A DNA stretch of 64,000 nt from Burkholderia cepacia (GTDB lineage Bacteria > Pseudomonadota > Gammaproteobacteria > Burkholderiales > Burkholderiaceae), in NCBI RefSeq assembly GCF_001718835.1, contig NZ_CP013444.1:3038001-3102000 (forward strand), written 5' to 3'. Both the position numbers and the translations under genes were made by a program. Shown in pieces: positions 15,564-23,958 of the stretch. Below the pieces are notes generated by a model. That model worked only from the letters and a program-made list of their open reading frames with translations, had not been told where the DNA came from and made no database searches. Position 1 is the first letter of the stretch, and every line of letters begins with the position of its first letter.

Positions 15564-17141
15564 TCACGCCGCGCTGCCGTCCCGCAGCCGCGGAATCGCG
15601 AGCGGATTCTTCTCCTGCAACCCTTCCGGCAGCAGATCGTCCGGAAAATCCTGGTAGCACACCGGGCGCAGGAAACGATCGATCGCCGTCGCACCGACCG
15701 ACGTGACGGCCGGGTTCGACGTCGCGGGGAACGGCCCGCCGTGCACCATCGCGTCACACACCTCGACGCCGGTCGGGTAGCCGTTCACGAGCAGGCGCCC
15801 GGCCTTGCGTTCGAGGATCGGCAGCAGCCGGCGGGCGAGCGGCTTGTCGTCGGCGTCCATCTGCAGCGTGGCCGTGAGCTGGCCCTCGAGCGCGTCGAGC
15901 ACGCGCGCGACTTCGTCGAGATCGCGGCAGCGCACGATGAGCGACGCCGGCCCGAACACCTCGTGGCTGAACGCCGGCTCGGCCAGGAACGCCTGCGCGG
16001 ACACCTCGAACAGCGCGCCGCTCACGTCGCAGGCGCCCTGCGCGGCCTCGCCCGCGCCGATTTCGCGCACACCCGGCAGCTCGGCCAGCTTGCCGCGGCC
16101 GTTGCGATACGCATCGGCGATCCCGGGCGTGAGCATCACGCCGGCCGGCTTCTTCGCGAGCGCCTGCGCGGCGGTCGCGGCAAAGCGGTCGAGGTCGGGG
16201 CCGTCGATCGCCAGCACGAGGCCCGGGTTGGTACAGAACTGGCCGACGCCGAGCGTCAGCGAATCGACGAAACCCGTCGCGATCGCGTCGCCGCGCGCGG
16301 CGAGCGCCGCCGGGAACAGCACGACAGGGTTGATGCTGCTCATTTCCGCGTAGACGGGAATCGGCTGCGGGCGGGCGTTCGCGAGCTGCACGAGCGCCAT
16401 GCCGCCCTGCCGCGACCCCGTGAAGCCGACGGCCTGGACCGCCGGATGGCCGACGAGCGCCGCGCCAATCACGCGGCCGGGGCCGATCAGCAGCGAGAAC
16501 ACGCCGGCCGGCATCCCGGTTTTCGCGACGGCGGCGCGAATCGCGCGGCCGACCAGTTCGGACGTGCCGAGGTGCGCCTCGTGCGCCTTCACGATCACCG
16601 GGCAGCCGGCCGCGAGCGCCGACGCCGTATCGCCGCCGGCCACCGAGAACGCGAGCGGGAAATTGCTCGCACCGAACACGACGACCGGCCCGAGCCCGAC
16701 TTTCTGCAGCCGCAGGTCCGCGCGCGGCAGCGGCGTGCGGGCAGGCTGCGCAGGATCGATCGACGCGGCGAGGAAGCGGCCGTCGCGCACGACACGCGCG
16801 AACAGCCGGAGCTGGCCGACGGTGCGGCCGCGCTCACCCTGCAGCCGCGCGACGGGCAGGCCCGTTTCGGCGTGCGCGCGCTCGATCAGCGTGTCGCCGA
16901 GCGCGACGATTTCGTCCGCGATCGCGTCGAGAAACGCCGCGCGGGCCGCGAGCGGCTGCGCACGGTACGCGTCGAACGCGTCGCGCGCGAGTTCGCATGC
17001 GCGCTCGATGTCGGCCTGCGCCGCGACGCCGAACGCCGGCGCGTCGATCGGCGCGCCCTTCGACGGGTCGAACGCGCGCAAGGTACCGGCCGAGCCGGCG
17101 ACCGCTTCGGCGCCGATCAGCATCTCTCCTGTCAGTTGCAT
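15564..17141 (-). CDS. Aldehyde dehydrogenase (NADP+), 2-oxoglutarate-semialdehyde dehydrogenase type
   Basis: 525 residues of the aldehyde dehydrogenase superfamily, longer than the usual 480 and with the sequence style of the 2,5-dioxovalerate dehydrogenase branch (GEMLIGAEAV at the start, VVFGASNFPLAFSVAGGDTASALAAGCPV as cofactor fold, YAEMSSINP with the general-base Glu, and GQFCTNPG with the nucleophile Cys). It would oxidise 2,5-dioxopentanoate, the KdgD product, to 2-oxoglutarate. The ATG at 17141 gives the family start. It is divergent from the MFS carrier and cut off from garD-kdgD by the 8.6-15.5 kb block. Confidence 0.88.
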   Translation of the reverse strand: MQLTGEMLIGAEAVAGSAGTLRAFDPSKGAPIDAPAFGVAAQADIERACELARDAFDAYRAQPLAARAAFLDAIADEIVALGDTLIERAHAETGLPVARLQGERGRTVGQLRLFARVVRDGRFLAASIDPAQPARTPLPRADLRLQKVGLGPVVVFGASNFPLAFSVAGGDTASALAAGCPVIVKAHEAHLGTSELVGRAIRAAVAKTGMPAGVFSLLIGPGRVIGAALVGHPAVQAVGFTGSRQGGMALVQLANARPQPIPVYAEMSSINPVVLFPAALAARGDAIATGFVDSLTLGVGQFCTNPGLVLAIDGPDLDRFAATAAQALAKKPAGVMLTPGIADAYRNGRGKLAELPGVREIGAGEAAQGACDVSGALFEVSAQAFLAEPAFSHEVFGPASLIVRCRDLDEVARVLDALEGQLTATLQMDADDKPLARRLLPILERKAGRLLVNGYPTGVEVCDAMVHGGPFPATSNPAVTSVGATAIDRFLRPVCYQDFPDDLLPEGLQEKNPLAIPRLRDGSAA

Positions 17142-17343
17142 GGGTGTACTCCGTGGTTCGGGAATGATGGGTTCATTGTAGCCCAACAGATACGATGTCT
17201 GCCGACTAGATTTTGGCGTATCGCGTTCGAACCGCGAGCCATGCCGCGACTGAAGAGCCGTCTAAATAGTGGGATTTCGCGGCGCCAGCGAGAGGGAAAA
17301 CCCGGGTTACGCCGCGCGGCCGCTCGTCACTAAACTGCACGCC

Positions 17344-17364
17344 ATGTCATACGACGACGTACAT
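17344..17364. promoter_or_regulatory. Candidate operator before the MFS carrier
   Basis: A dyad with ATGT / ACAT ends and a CG-rich centre contains ATGTCATACG, nearly the same as the element before garD. It abuts the GTG start of the carrier, so a bound repressor would block transcription or translation start. Confidence 0.4.
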
Positions 17365-17368
17365 TAAA

Positions 17369-18745
17369 GTGCCTAATCAGACCACCTCTCGCGATCTTCC
17401 GCTCGACCTCTCGCGCACCGCGCGCCGGACCGCCGTGCGCTACTGGATCCTGGCGATGCTGTTCGTCGTCACGACGCTCAACTATGCGGACCGCGCGACG
17501 CTGTCGATCACCGGCACGCCGATCCGCAAGGCATTCGGCATCGATCCGGTGACGATGGGCTACATCTTCTCGGCGTTCAGCTGGGCGTACGTGCTCGCGC
17601 AACTGCCGAGCGGCTGGCTGCTCGACCGCTTCGGCGCGCGCCGCGTGTACGCGGCCAGCATCTTCCTGTGGTCAGCGTTCACGCTGCTGCAGAGCACGAT
17701 CGGGCTCGGCGGCAGCGCCGCGTTCGCGGTCGCCGCGCTGTTCGCGATGCGCTTCGCGGTCGGTATCGCCGAGGCGCCCGCCTTTCCCGCGAACGCGAAA
17801 GTCGTCGCGAGCTGGTTCCCGACCGCCGAGCGCGGCACCGCGTCGGCGATCTTCAACGCCGCGCAGTACTTCGCGGCGGTCGTGTTCTCGCCGCTGATGG
17901 CGTGGCTCACGCATGCGTACGGCTGGCACCACGTGTATCTTTGGCTCGGCCTCGCGGGCATCGCGCTCGCGTTCCTGTGGCTGCGGGTCGTGAAGGATCC
18001 GGCCGACCATCCGGCCGTGAACCGCGCGGAACTCGAGCACATCGAGCAGGGCGGCGGCCTCGTGCGCACGAACGCACGCGGCAACGGCGCGCCTGTCGAG
18101 CGCAACAAGGTCGCGGGCTGGTACTACGTGCGCCAGCTGCTGTCGAACCGGATGCTGATCGGCGTGTATCTCGGCCAGTACTGCGTGAACGTGCTCACCT
18201 ATTTCTTCCTCACGTGGTTCCCGATCTATCTCGTGCAGGCGCGCGGGATGTCGCTGCTGAAGGCCGGCTTCATGACGTCGCTGCCCGCGATCTGCGGGTT
18301 CCTCGGCGGGGTGCTCGGCGGGATGCTGTCGGACGGGCTGATCCGCCGCGGCGTGTCGCTCACGCTCGCACGCAAGATCCCGATCGTCGGCGGGATGGCG
18401 CTGTCGATGGTCATCATCGGCTGCAACTACGTCGACAGCGAAGCGCTCGTGATCGTGCTGATGGCCGTGTCGTTCTTCGGCAAGGGCATCGGCTCGCTCG
18501 GCTGGGCGGTCGTCGCGGATACCGCGCCGAAGGAAGCGATCGGCCTGTCGGGCAGCCTGTTCAACATGTTCGGCAACACGGCCGGCATCGTCGCGCCGAT
18601 CGCGATCGGCTACCTCGTCGGCGCGAGCGGCTCGTTCAACGGCGCACTCGTGTTCGTCGGGCTGAATGCGCTCGTCACCGTGTTCAGCTATCTCGTGATC
18701 GTGAAGGACATCCGGCGCGTCGAGCTGCGTCATCGCGACGCGTGA
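17369..18745 (+). CDS. MFS transporter, hexuronate/glucarate (ACS) type
   Basis: 458 residues with 12 predicted membrane segments. LNYADRATLSITGTPI near residue 37, the loop WLLDRFGARRVY and GIAEAPAFPANAKVVASWFPTAERG are typical of the anion:cation symporter family that includes GudP/GarP and ExuT. Substrate is most likely glucarate or galactarate, given the divergent semialdehyde dehydrogenase. No in-frame ATG is available near the expected N-terminus; a GTG at 17369 is used, preceded directly by an operator-like dyad rather than a clear ribosome-binding site. Confidence 0.88.
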   Translation: MPNQTTSRDLPLDLSRTARRTAVRYWILAMLFVVTTLNYADRATLSITGTPIRKAFGIDPVTMGYIFSAFSWAYVLAQLPSGWLLDRFGARRVYAASIFLWSAFTLLQSTIGLGGSAAFAVAALFAMRFAVGIAEAPAFPANAKVVASWFPTAERGTASAIFNAAQYFAAVVFSPLMAWLTHAYGWHHVYLWLGLAGIALAFLWLRVVKDPADHPAVNRAELEHIEQGGGLVRTNARGNGAPVERNKVAGWYYVRQLLSNRMLIGVYLGQYCVNVLTYFFLTWFPIYLVQARGMSLLKAGFMTSLPAICGFLGGVLGGMLSDGLIRRGVSLTLARKIPIVGGMALSMVIIGCNYVDSEALVIVLMAVSFFGKGIGSLGWAVVADTAPKEAIGLSGSLFNMFGNTAGIVAPIAIGYLVGASGSFNGALVFVGLNALVTVFSYLVIVKDIRRVELRHRDA

Positions 18746-18751
18746 AGGTTC

Positions 18752-18774
18752 GGCGGCCGCCATGCGCGGCCGCC
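18752..18774. terminator. Bidirectional hairpin
   Basis: GGCGGCCGC-catgc-GCGGCCGCC between the convergent MFS carrier and site-2 protease genes, whose stops are 36 bp apart. No T run is visible on the plus strand. Confidence 0.5.
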
Positions 18775-18781
18775 GCCTGCA

Positions 18782-19507
18782 TCAGCTCGCGGAACGCACG
18801 GCGCGCAGCATGTCGTGCACGCCGGACGTCATCAGCGCGAGGAACGCGAGCAGGCCGACGTAGCAGAGCGCGTAGGTCGTCTTCGTCTCGATCGACGTCG
18901 CGTAGTACACGCGGTTCTCCGGCGCGTCGGGATCGTAGCGCCACGCGCGCTTGAGCTGCGGCAGCGCGAGGATCGCCATCACGATCAGCAGCGGGCTCGG
19001 GCGATACACGAACAGCGCGATCAGCACGGGCACGCCCGCGAACCAGATGCGCGGCGACAGCACCGCGGTGATCCGCCCGCCGTCGAACGGCGACAGCGGA
19101 ATCATGTTGAACAGGTTCAAAAAGAAGCCCGTGTACGACAGCGCGAGCAGCAGGTTGCTGTCGTAGTGGCGCGCGGCCGCGTAGCAGGCCAGCGCACCGA
19201 GCGTGCCGACGAACGGCCCGGCGAGCCCGACATACGCGTCGGTTTCCGCGTCGTGCGGCATCTCCTTCAGCTGGATCCACGCGCCGACGAACGGGATGAA
19301 GGTCGGCAGCCCGACGTCGAGCCCGCGCCGCTGCGCGGCCACGTAGTGGCCGGCCTCGTGCACCAGCAGCAGTGCCACGAAACCGGCCGCGAAACGCCAG
19401 CCGTAGAACAGCGCGTAGACCGCGATCGACGCGAGCATGGTGCCCGCCGACACGAGCACCTTGCCGAGCTTGAGGCCGCCGAAGATCAGCAGCAACAGCT
19501 TCGTCAT
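18782..19507 (-). CDS. Site-2 protease family (M50) membrane metalloprotease
   Basis: 241 residues, several membrane segments. Zinc-binding HEAGH at 50-54 within ALLLVHEAGHYVAA and the second catalytic motif NMIPLSPFDGGR (134-145, third ligand D142) define the M50/site-2 protease family. There is no PDZ domain, so it resembles minimal intramembrane proteases. Its ATG overlaps the TGA of the DUF2167 gene, so the two are co-translated; a membrane DUF2167 protein may be its partner or substrate (inference). Confidence 0.9.
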   Translation of the reverse strand: MTKLLLLIFGGLKLGKVLVSAGTMLASIAVYALFYGWRFAAGFVALLLVHEAGHYVAAQRRGLDVGLPTFIPFVGAWIQLKEMPHDAETDAYVGLAGPFVGTLGALACYAAARHYDSNLLLALSYTGFFLNLFNMIPLSPFDGGRITAVLSPRIWFAGVPVLIALFVYRPSPLLIVMAILALPQLKRAWRYDPDAPENRVYYATSIETKTTYALCYVGLLAFLALMTSGVHDMLRAVRSAS

Positions 19508-20448
19508 TCCTTGCGCTCCGCGTCGGCCGCGTCGGCAATCGCGGGGGCGGCGGCGGCCTTCGGCTTGCGCCCGAAGAAGCGTTTCAGCGCGGCGCCGCCG
19601 GCCAGCAGCGCAACCGCGCCGACCTTGAAGAACTTCACCGCGAACGCGCCGATCAGCGCGAGCAGGCCGAGCTTCTTCGCGCCGACGCCGACGATCAGCG
19701 CCGCGAGGCCATACTCGGCGACGTGGTCGGTCGACTTGTTGAAATCCGCGTAGCGCTTGCCGTCGTTGAAGCGGATGTTCGACAGCAACTCGTCCGCCGA
19801 CGCCTTGTATTTCGGCAGATCGGCGAGCGTCGACGCCATCGTCAGCGACAGGTAGCCGTCGCGGCCGAGCACGAGCGTCCGGTAGTTCACGCCGTCGTTC
19901 CCGGCGTTCGGGGCCGCGCCCTTGTCACGGATGATCGCGGACCATACGAGCCGGTGCTTGTTGGCGTCGTACGCCGGAGGCTGCGCCCAGCCGACCACCT
20001 CGGTTTCGGGCAGGCCGCGTTCCTTGCGCGACGCGTTGCCCTCCTCGGTGCCCTCCTTCAGGCTCGCGAGCAGCTCGTCGGGTTTCCAGTCCTTCGCGTC
20101 GTCGTCGCGGATATAGCCGCTCGGTTCGAACGACACGACCGAGATCCAGTCGGCGTCGGGATCGTCGGGCAGCACGAGGCCGACCAGCTTCGACTCGTCG
20201 ACGGTGTTGCCCATCGAGCGCAGGTAGCGGCCGGCTTCGGCGGCCGGCACGAATGCTTCGCCCTGCGTCAGCTTCAGCACCGCCTGGTGCTTCAGGTCGA
20301 TATCGGCCGGCCCCTTCACGACGGCCTTGTTCAAGGCCGCCGACGCGGCCCTCATTTCCACCTGCGCGGCTTCGGTCTGGGCGCGGCCGGTCGTGGCGGC
20401 GAGCGCGAGGAACGCCGTGCAGGCGATCAGTGCGACTGTCTTTTTCAT
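19504..20448 (-). CDS. DUF2167 domain membrane protein
   Basis: 314 residues: signal peptide (MKKTVALIACTAFLALAATT), an exported DUF2167 region (VSFEPSGYIRDDDAKDW, GWAQPPAYDANKHRLVWSA, NYRTLVLGRDGYLSLTMA) and one or two C-terminal membrane helices (LGLLALIGAFAVKFFKVGAVALLAGG) with a basic, Ala-rich tail. DUF2167 proteins have no established function. It is directly coupled to the site-2 protease gene, an arrangement suggesting a proteolytic signalling or quality-control pair in the envelope. Confidence 0.88.
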   Translation of the reverse strand: MKKTVALIACTAFLALAATTGRAQTEAAQVEMRAASAALNKAVVKGPADIDLKHQAVLKLTQGEAFVPAAEAGRYLRSMGNTVDESKLVGLVLPDDPDADWISVVSFEPSGYIRDDDAKDWKPDELLASLKEGTEEGNASRKERGLPETEVVGWAQPPAYDANKHRLVWSAIIRDKGAAPNAGNDGVNYRTLVLGRDGYLSLTMASTLADLPKYKASADELLSNIRFNDGKRYADFNKSTDHVAEYGLAALIVGVGAKKLGLLALIGAFAVKFFKVGAVALLAGGAALKRFFGRKPKAAAAPAIADAADAERKE

Positions 20449-20579
20449 TCTTCAATTCCCCCGGGAATGGCTTGTCGTCGATGTGCGCGGCTGCCGGTGC
20501 GGCACCGCCTCTCAGGTTGCACGGCGCAATGGTACCGCAGCGCCCGGCCGCGGCACGGCGCTTGCCCCCGGAGTACGCG

Positions 20580-21206
20580 TCACCGCCGCTCGAGCGCCAG
20601 CTTCACACCAAGCCCCAACAGCACCACCCCGCTGACGCGGTGCATGCGCGTCAGGATCCGCGGGTTGCGGCGGATCGATGCGGACAGCAGGCCGGCGAAT
20701 ACCGCAACGGGCCCCTTGACGAGGAACGTCAGGCCGGCAAACGTCGCGCCCAGCTCGAACAGCGACAGCATCGGATGCGCAGCGCCCGCCGGCACGAACT
20801 GCGGCAGGAACGCCAGGTAGAACAGCGCGACCTTCGGATTCGACACGTTGGACAGCGCGCCTTGTGCGAACGTACGCAGCCGCGATGCCTGCGCGCGGCC
20901 GCCGCTGGACAACGTCAGCTCTCCCGACGAACGCAGCAACGTGATGCCGAGGTACAGCAGGTACAGCGCGCCGATCACTTTCAGCGCCGTGAACAGCCAT
21001 TCGGATGCCTTAAGAAGCGCGCCCAGCCCGAGCGTCGCGAGCATCGTATGCACGAGCAGCCCGACGCTGACGCCCGCGGCCGTCACGAGGCCCGCGCGCG
21101 TACCGCCGGACAGCGTACGAGACATCACGAGCACCATGTCCTGGCCCGGCGTGACGATGATCAAAAGGGAGGTGGCCAGGAACGGCAACCACGAGACGTG
21201 CAGCAT
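20580..21206 (-). CDS. LysE/RhtB-family exporter
   Basis: 208 residues, six membrane segments. The family opening LLIIVTPGQDMVLVMSRTLSGG and the internal FAQGALSNVSNPKVALFYLAFLPQFV are diagnostic for LysE/RhtB amino-acid exporters. The start at 21206 follows CAGGAGTCG. It is divergent from an Lrp/AsnC regulator, the usual partner that senses the exported amino acid. Confidence 0.9.
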   Translation of the reverse strand: MLHVSWLPFLATSLLIIVTPGQDMVLVMSRTLSGGTRAGLVTAAGVSVGLLVHTMLATLGLGALLKASEWLFTALKVIGALYLLYLGITLLRSSGELTLSSGGRAQASRLRTFAQGALSNVSNPKVALFYLAFLPQFVPAGAAHPMLSLFELGATFAGLTFLVKGPVAVFAGLLSASIRRNPRILTRMHRVSGVVLLGLGVKLALERR

Positions 21207-21338
21207 CGGACGACTCCTGAAAGGGTGGACAGTCGTCAGATTATGGCCATCCTCCCGGAGCGATTGGATGCAATCTTGGCCATGATCGGCTACGAATTTG
21301 GCGCTATTCTCCAATATTCACGATCATGGTAGTGAATC

Positions 21339-21803
21339 ATGCCAATCAAGCTCGATGCGATCGACCGGCGCATTCTGCGTGCATTGCAACAGAATTCGAA
21401 CCAGACGAATGCCGAACTCGCGCAGCGGGCCGGGCTGTCCGCCACGCCCTGCCTGCGCCGCGTTCACCTGCTCGAGGAACAGGGCGTGATCGACGCGTAT
21501 GTCGCGCTGCTGAATCCCGCGGCCGTCGAGTTGAGGTTGACGGCCTTCGTGCGCGTCACGCTCGAGCGCCAGGACAAGACGACGGTCGAACGCTTCGCGC
21601 GGGAAATCGAAAAAGCGCCCGAAGTGCTCGAATGCCACCTGATGGCCGGCAGCTACGACTATCTGCTGCGCGTGATCGCCCGCGATCTCGACGACTACCA
21701 GCGCTTCCAGATGGAAACGCTCACGCAGATCGAAGGCGTGCGCAACGTCGAGACCGAGATTCCGCTGAAGCGGATCAAGCAGACGACCCGTCTTCCGATC
21801 TAG
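21339..21803 (+). CDS. Lrp/AsnC-family transcriptional regulator
   Basis: 154 residues: N-terminal helix-turn-helix (KLDAIDRRILRALQQNSNQT then RAGLSATPCLRRVHLLEEQG) and C-terminal RAM ligand-binding domain (ECHLMAGSYDYLLRVIARDLDDYQRF). It probably controls the divergent LysE-type exporter in response to an amino acid. The 132-bp intergenic region contains two TGGCCAT elements 34 bp apart that could be contacts, but this is weak. Confidence 0.9.
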   Translation: MPIKLDAIDRRILRALQQNSNQTNAELAQRAGLSATPCLRRVHLLEEQGVIDAYVALLNPAAVELRLTAFVRVTLERQDKTTVERFAREIEKAPEVLECHLMAGSYDYLLRVIARDLDDYQRFQMETLTQIEGVRNVETEIPLKRIKQTTRLPI

Positions 21804-21840
21804 AAGCGGATACGTCGAACGCCGCACGCGTTCGTCACGG

Positions 21841-23055
21841 TCACGTATACAGCGACGCTTCGGGCAACGCCCCCGTCAACGCGAACCGGCCGACGTCACG
21901 CAGCCGGTAGTCGAGCGGATCGTGCAGCGTATGCGTGCGCGCGTTCCGCCAGAAGCGGTCGAGGCCGAGCGACGCGGCCGTCGCGCGTGCGCCGCATGCG
22001 TCGAACAGCGCCTCGCCGTTGTCGAGCGCCGCGCGCTGCGCGACGATCTTCGCCTCCGATACCGCGAGCGCCGCCTCGGCGCGCTCGTCCGCCGTCAGCG
22101 CATCCCGCCGCGCCCACGCATGCTGCAACGCGGTGGCCGCGCGGTCGGCCAGCGCCGCCGCGGCGATCGCCCGCACGCGCATGTCGCCGAAGCGCTGCAG
22201 CGTGTACGGATCGTCGCTCGCCTGCGCGACGTCCGACTGTATCCATGGGCGGCCATGCTTGAGCACGTAGTCGCGCGCTTCCGCCAGCGCACCTTCCGCG
22301 AGCCCGACGAACAGGTTCGTCAGCACCAGCTGCGACACGAGCGTGCGCAGCGTCGCGCGCGGTGTCGGCGGTGCCTCGGAGCGGTGCAGCACCTCGTCCG
22401 GCGCGAGCGTCACGCCGTCGAAGTTCACGCTGCCGCTGTCGGTCTGGCGCTGGCCGATCGGATCCCAGTCTTCGTTGACCGTGATCCCCGCGCGATCGGT
22501 CGGCACCACGCCGAACACGGTACGGCCCGCTTGTTGCGGATCGTGCGCGGACACCGTCATGCGCTGCGAGCCGCGCGTGCCCGAACAGAAACCCTTCACG
22601 CCGTCGAGCCGGTAGCCGCCGTCGGGCGTCGCCGTGGCCACCAGCCGCGTGTCGAGCGGGTTGACCGCATTGCCCCACCACCAGCCATGCTCGACCGTGC
22701 CGCGCAGATAGCGTTCGCGCTGTGCCGCGCTGCCCCACACGTCGACGCTCACCACCTGCAGGATCTGGAACCCGACCAGATGCGCGAGCGCGCTGTCGAC
22801 GCGCGCGATCCGCCGGATCGTGTCGTAGATCTCGGGCCACGCGGCTTCCCGCCCGCCGAACGCACGCGGCACCGCGAGCGTCAGCAGGCCCGCGTCGGCG
22901 AGCCACTGCTTTTCGTGCGCGGCGTGGCCGCCCGCGCGATCGCGCGCGGCGGCGGTTTCGCGCAGCGTTTCGATGACGCGCGCCAGTGCGTCCGGATCGA
23001 CGGCTGACACCTCCGTTGCAGCGGCGAGCGTCGCCGGGCCGCGTGGATCGTTCAT
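21841..23055 (-). CDS. Acyl-CoA dehydrogenase-fold flavin monooxygenase (SfnC/DszC-like)
   Basis: 404 residues with the acyl-CoA dehydrogenase fold: N-terminal helical domain (LTLAVPRAFGGREAAWPEIYDTIRRIARVD), middle domain (GVKGFCSGTRGSQRMTVSA) and C-terminal bundle. Features such as GWWWGNAVNPLDTR and absence of the usual catalytic Glu context point to the flavin-dependent monooxygenase branch (DszC, SfnC), used in sulfur scavenging, rather than beta-oxidation. The ATG overlaps the TGA of the preceding gene. Last gene of a six-gene operon with a MetQNI-like importer; reduced flavin must come from a reductase elsewhere. Confidence 0.82.
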   Translation of the reverse strand: MNDPRGPATLAAATEVSAVDPDALARVIETLRETAAARDRAGGHAAHEKQWLADAGLLTLAVPRAFGGREAAWPEIYDTIRRIARVDSALAHLVGFQILQVVSVDVWGSAAQRERYLRGTVEHGWWWGNAVNPLDTRLVATATPDGGYRLDGVKGFCSGTRGSQRMTVSAHDPQQAGRTVFGVVPTDRAGITVNEDWDPIGQRQTDSGSVNFDGVTLAPDEVLHRSEAPPTPRATLRTLVSQLVLTNLFVGLAEGALAEARDYVLKHGRPWIQSDVAQASDDPYTLQRFGDMRVRAIAAAALADRAATALQHAWARRDALTADERAEAALAVSEAKIVAQRAALDNGEALFDACGARATAASLGLDRFWRNARTHTLHDPLDYRLRDVGRFALTGALPEASLYT

Positions 23056-23903
23056 GCGACGGCTTCCTGTTCGTGGGTCGAGACAGCGTCCGACAACGGC
23101 ACGAGTTTCCCGAGTTCGCGCCTGCCGGTCAACCGCGCGAGGATCTCGCGCCGCCAGTCGTCGTAGATCGCGCGGTATTCGGCGATATCCGCGCCGAACA
23201 CGTGCGCGGTGTGCGCGTACTCGTCGTGCAGGTAACCGTCGAGCCGCGCCTGCGTTTCCTCGTCGGCCGCGATCACGCGATCGATCAGCGCGTCGCGTTC
23301 GGCCGTCGGCAGCGCCTTCAACGTGTCGAACCACCACTGGACGATCTGCACGCGATGCCACTCCTCGTCCGGACGGATGCGGTTCTCGCCGTGCTCGCGC
23401 ATCGCGCCGTCGGCGATACGGCCGGTCTTGCGCTGGATCCACAGCTTCGCGAGGATGTGCAGCTCGTAGTGCCACTCGAACGCGAGAAAGCCCGCGACGT
23501 CGCGCACCGCGATGTCGCCGATGCGCGCCCAGTGCGCGGCGACGAGCCGGTCGATTTCCGGCAGCGGATCGCGCCCCGTCAGTTCGGTCACGCGCTCGCG
23601 GCCGATCACCGCGTGCGCGCCGTCGTCGCCGAGCTGGCGCGACAGGATCAGCTGGAAATGCGGATCGTCGCGGAACAGCGTGTCGATCGCCTTCGCGACG
23701 ACCTGCACGATGAACAGGTCGTGCGACGCCATCTTCGTGTAGTAATCGGCGACGGCGGCCAGTTCGTCGTCATTGCGCGGCTCGCGCGGCGGCACGGCCA
23801 GCTTGGCCGGGAAGCCCGGACGATGGCGTCGCGCCACGTCGAGAAACAGCGCTTCCTCGAATTGTCCGTTCCATTCGCGCGGCGCGCCGATGGGCAAGGT
23901 CAT
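23052..23903 (-). CDS. Uncharacterised protein with di-iron-type helix motifs
   Basis: 283 residues that I cannot assign to a named family. It reads as an all-helical protein with repeated acidic-histidine motifs spaced as in ferritin-like di-iron bundles: DDGAH (93-97), EWHYELH (143-149), EEWH (180-183) and HDEYAH (226-231). No signal peptide or membrane segment. It lies between the permease and the monooxygenase gene with an ATGA overlap to the latter, so it should act in the same pathway, perhaps as an oxygenase on the imported compound. The di-iron proposal is inference from motif spacing. Confidence 0.65.
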   Translation of the reverse strand: MTLPIGAPREWNGQFEEALFLDVARRHRPGFPAKLAVPPREPRNDDELAAVADYYTKMASHDLFIVQVVAKAIDTLFRDDPHFQLILSRQLGDDGAHAVIGRERVTELTGRDPLPEIDRLVAAHWARIGDIAVRDVAGFLAFEWHYELHILAKLWIQRKTGRIADGAMREHGENRIRPDEEWHRVQIVQWWFDTLKALPTAERDALIDRVIAADEETQARLDGYLHDEYAHTAHVFGADIAEYRAIYDDWRREILARLTGRRELGKLVPLSDAVSTHEQEAVA

Positions 23904-23958
23904 GATGTATCGGTCTCTCAGGATCGTTGAAAAGGCGAGCGGACGCTCGTGGCGTCGC

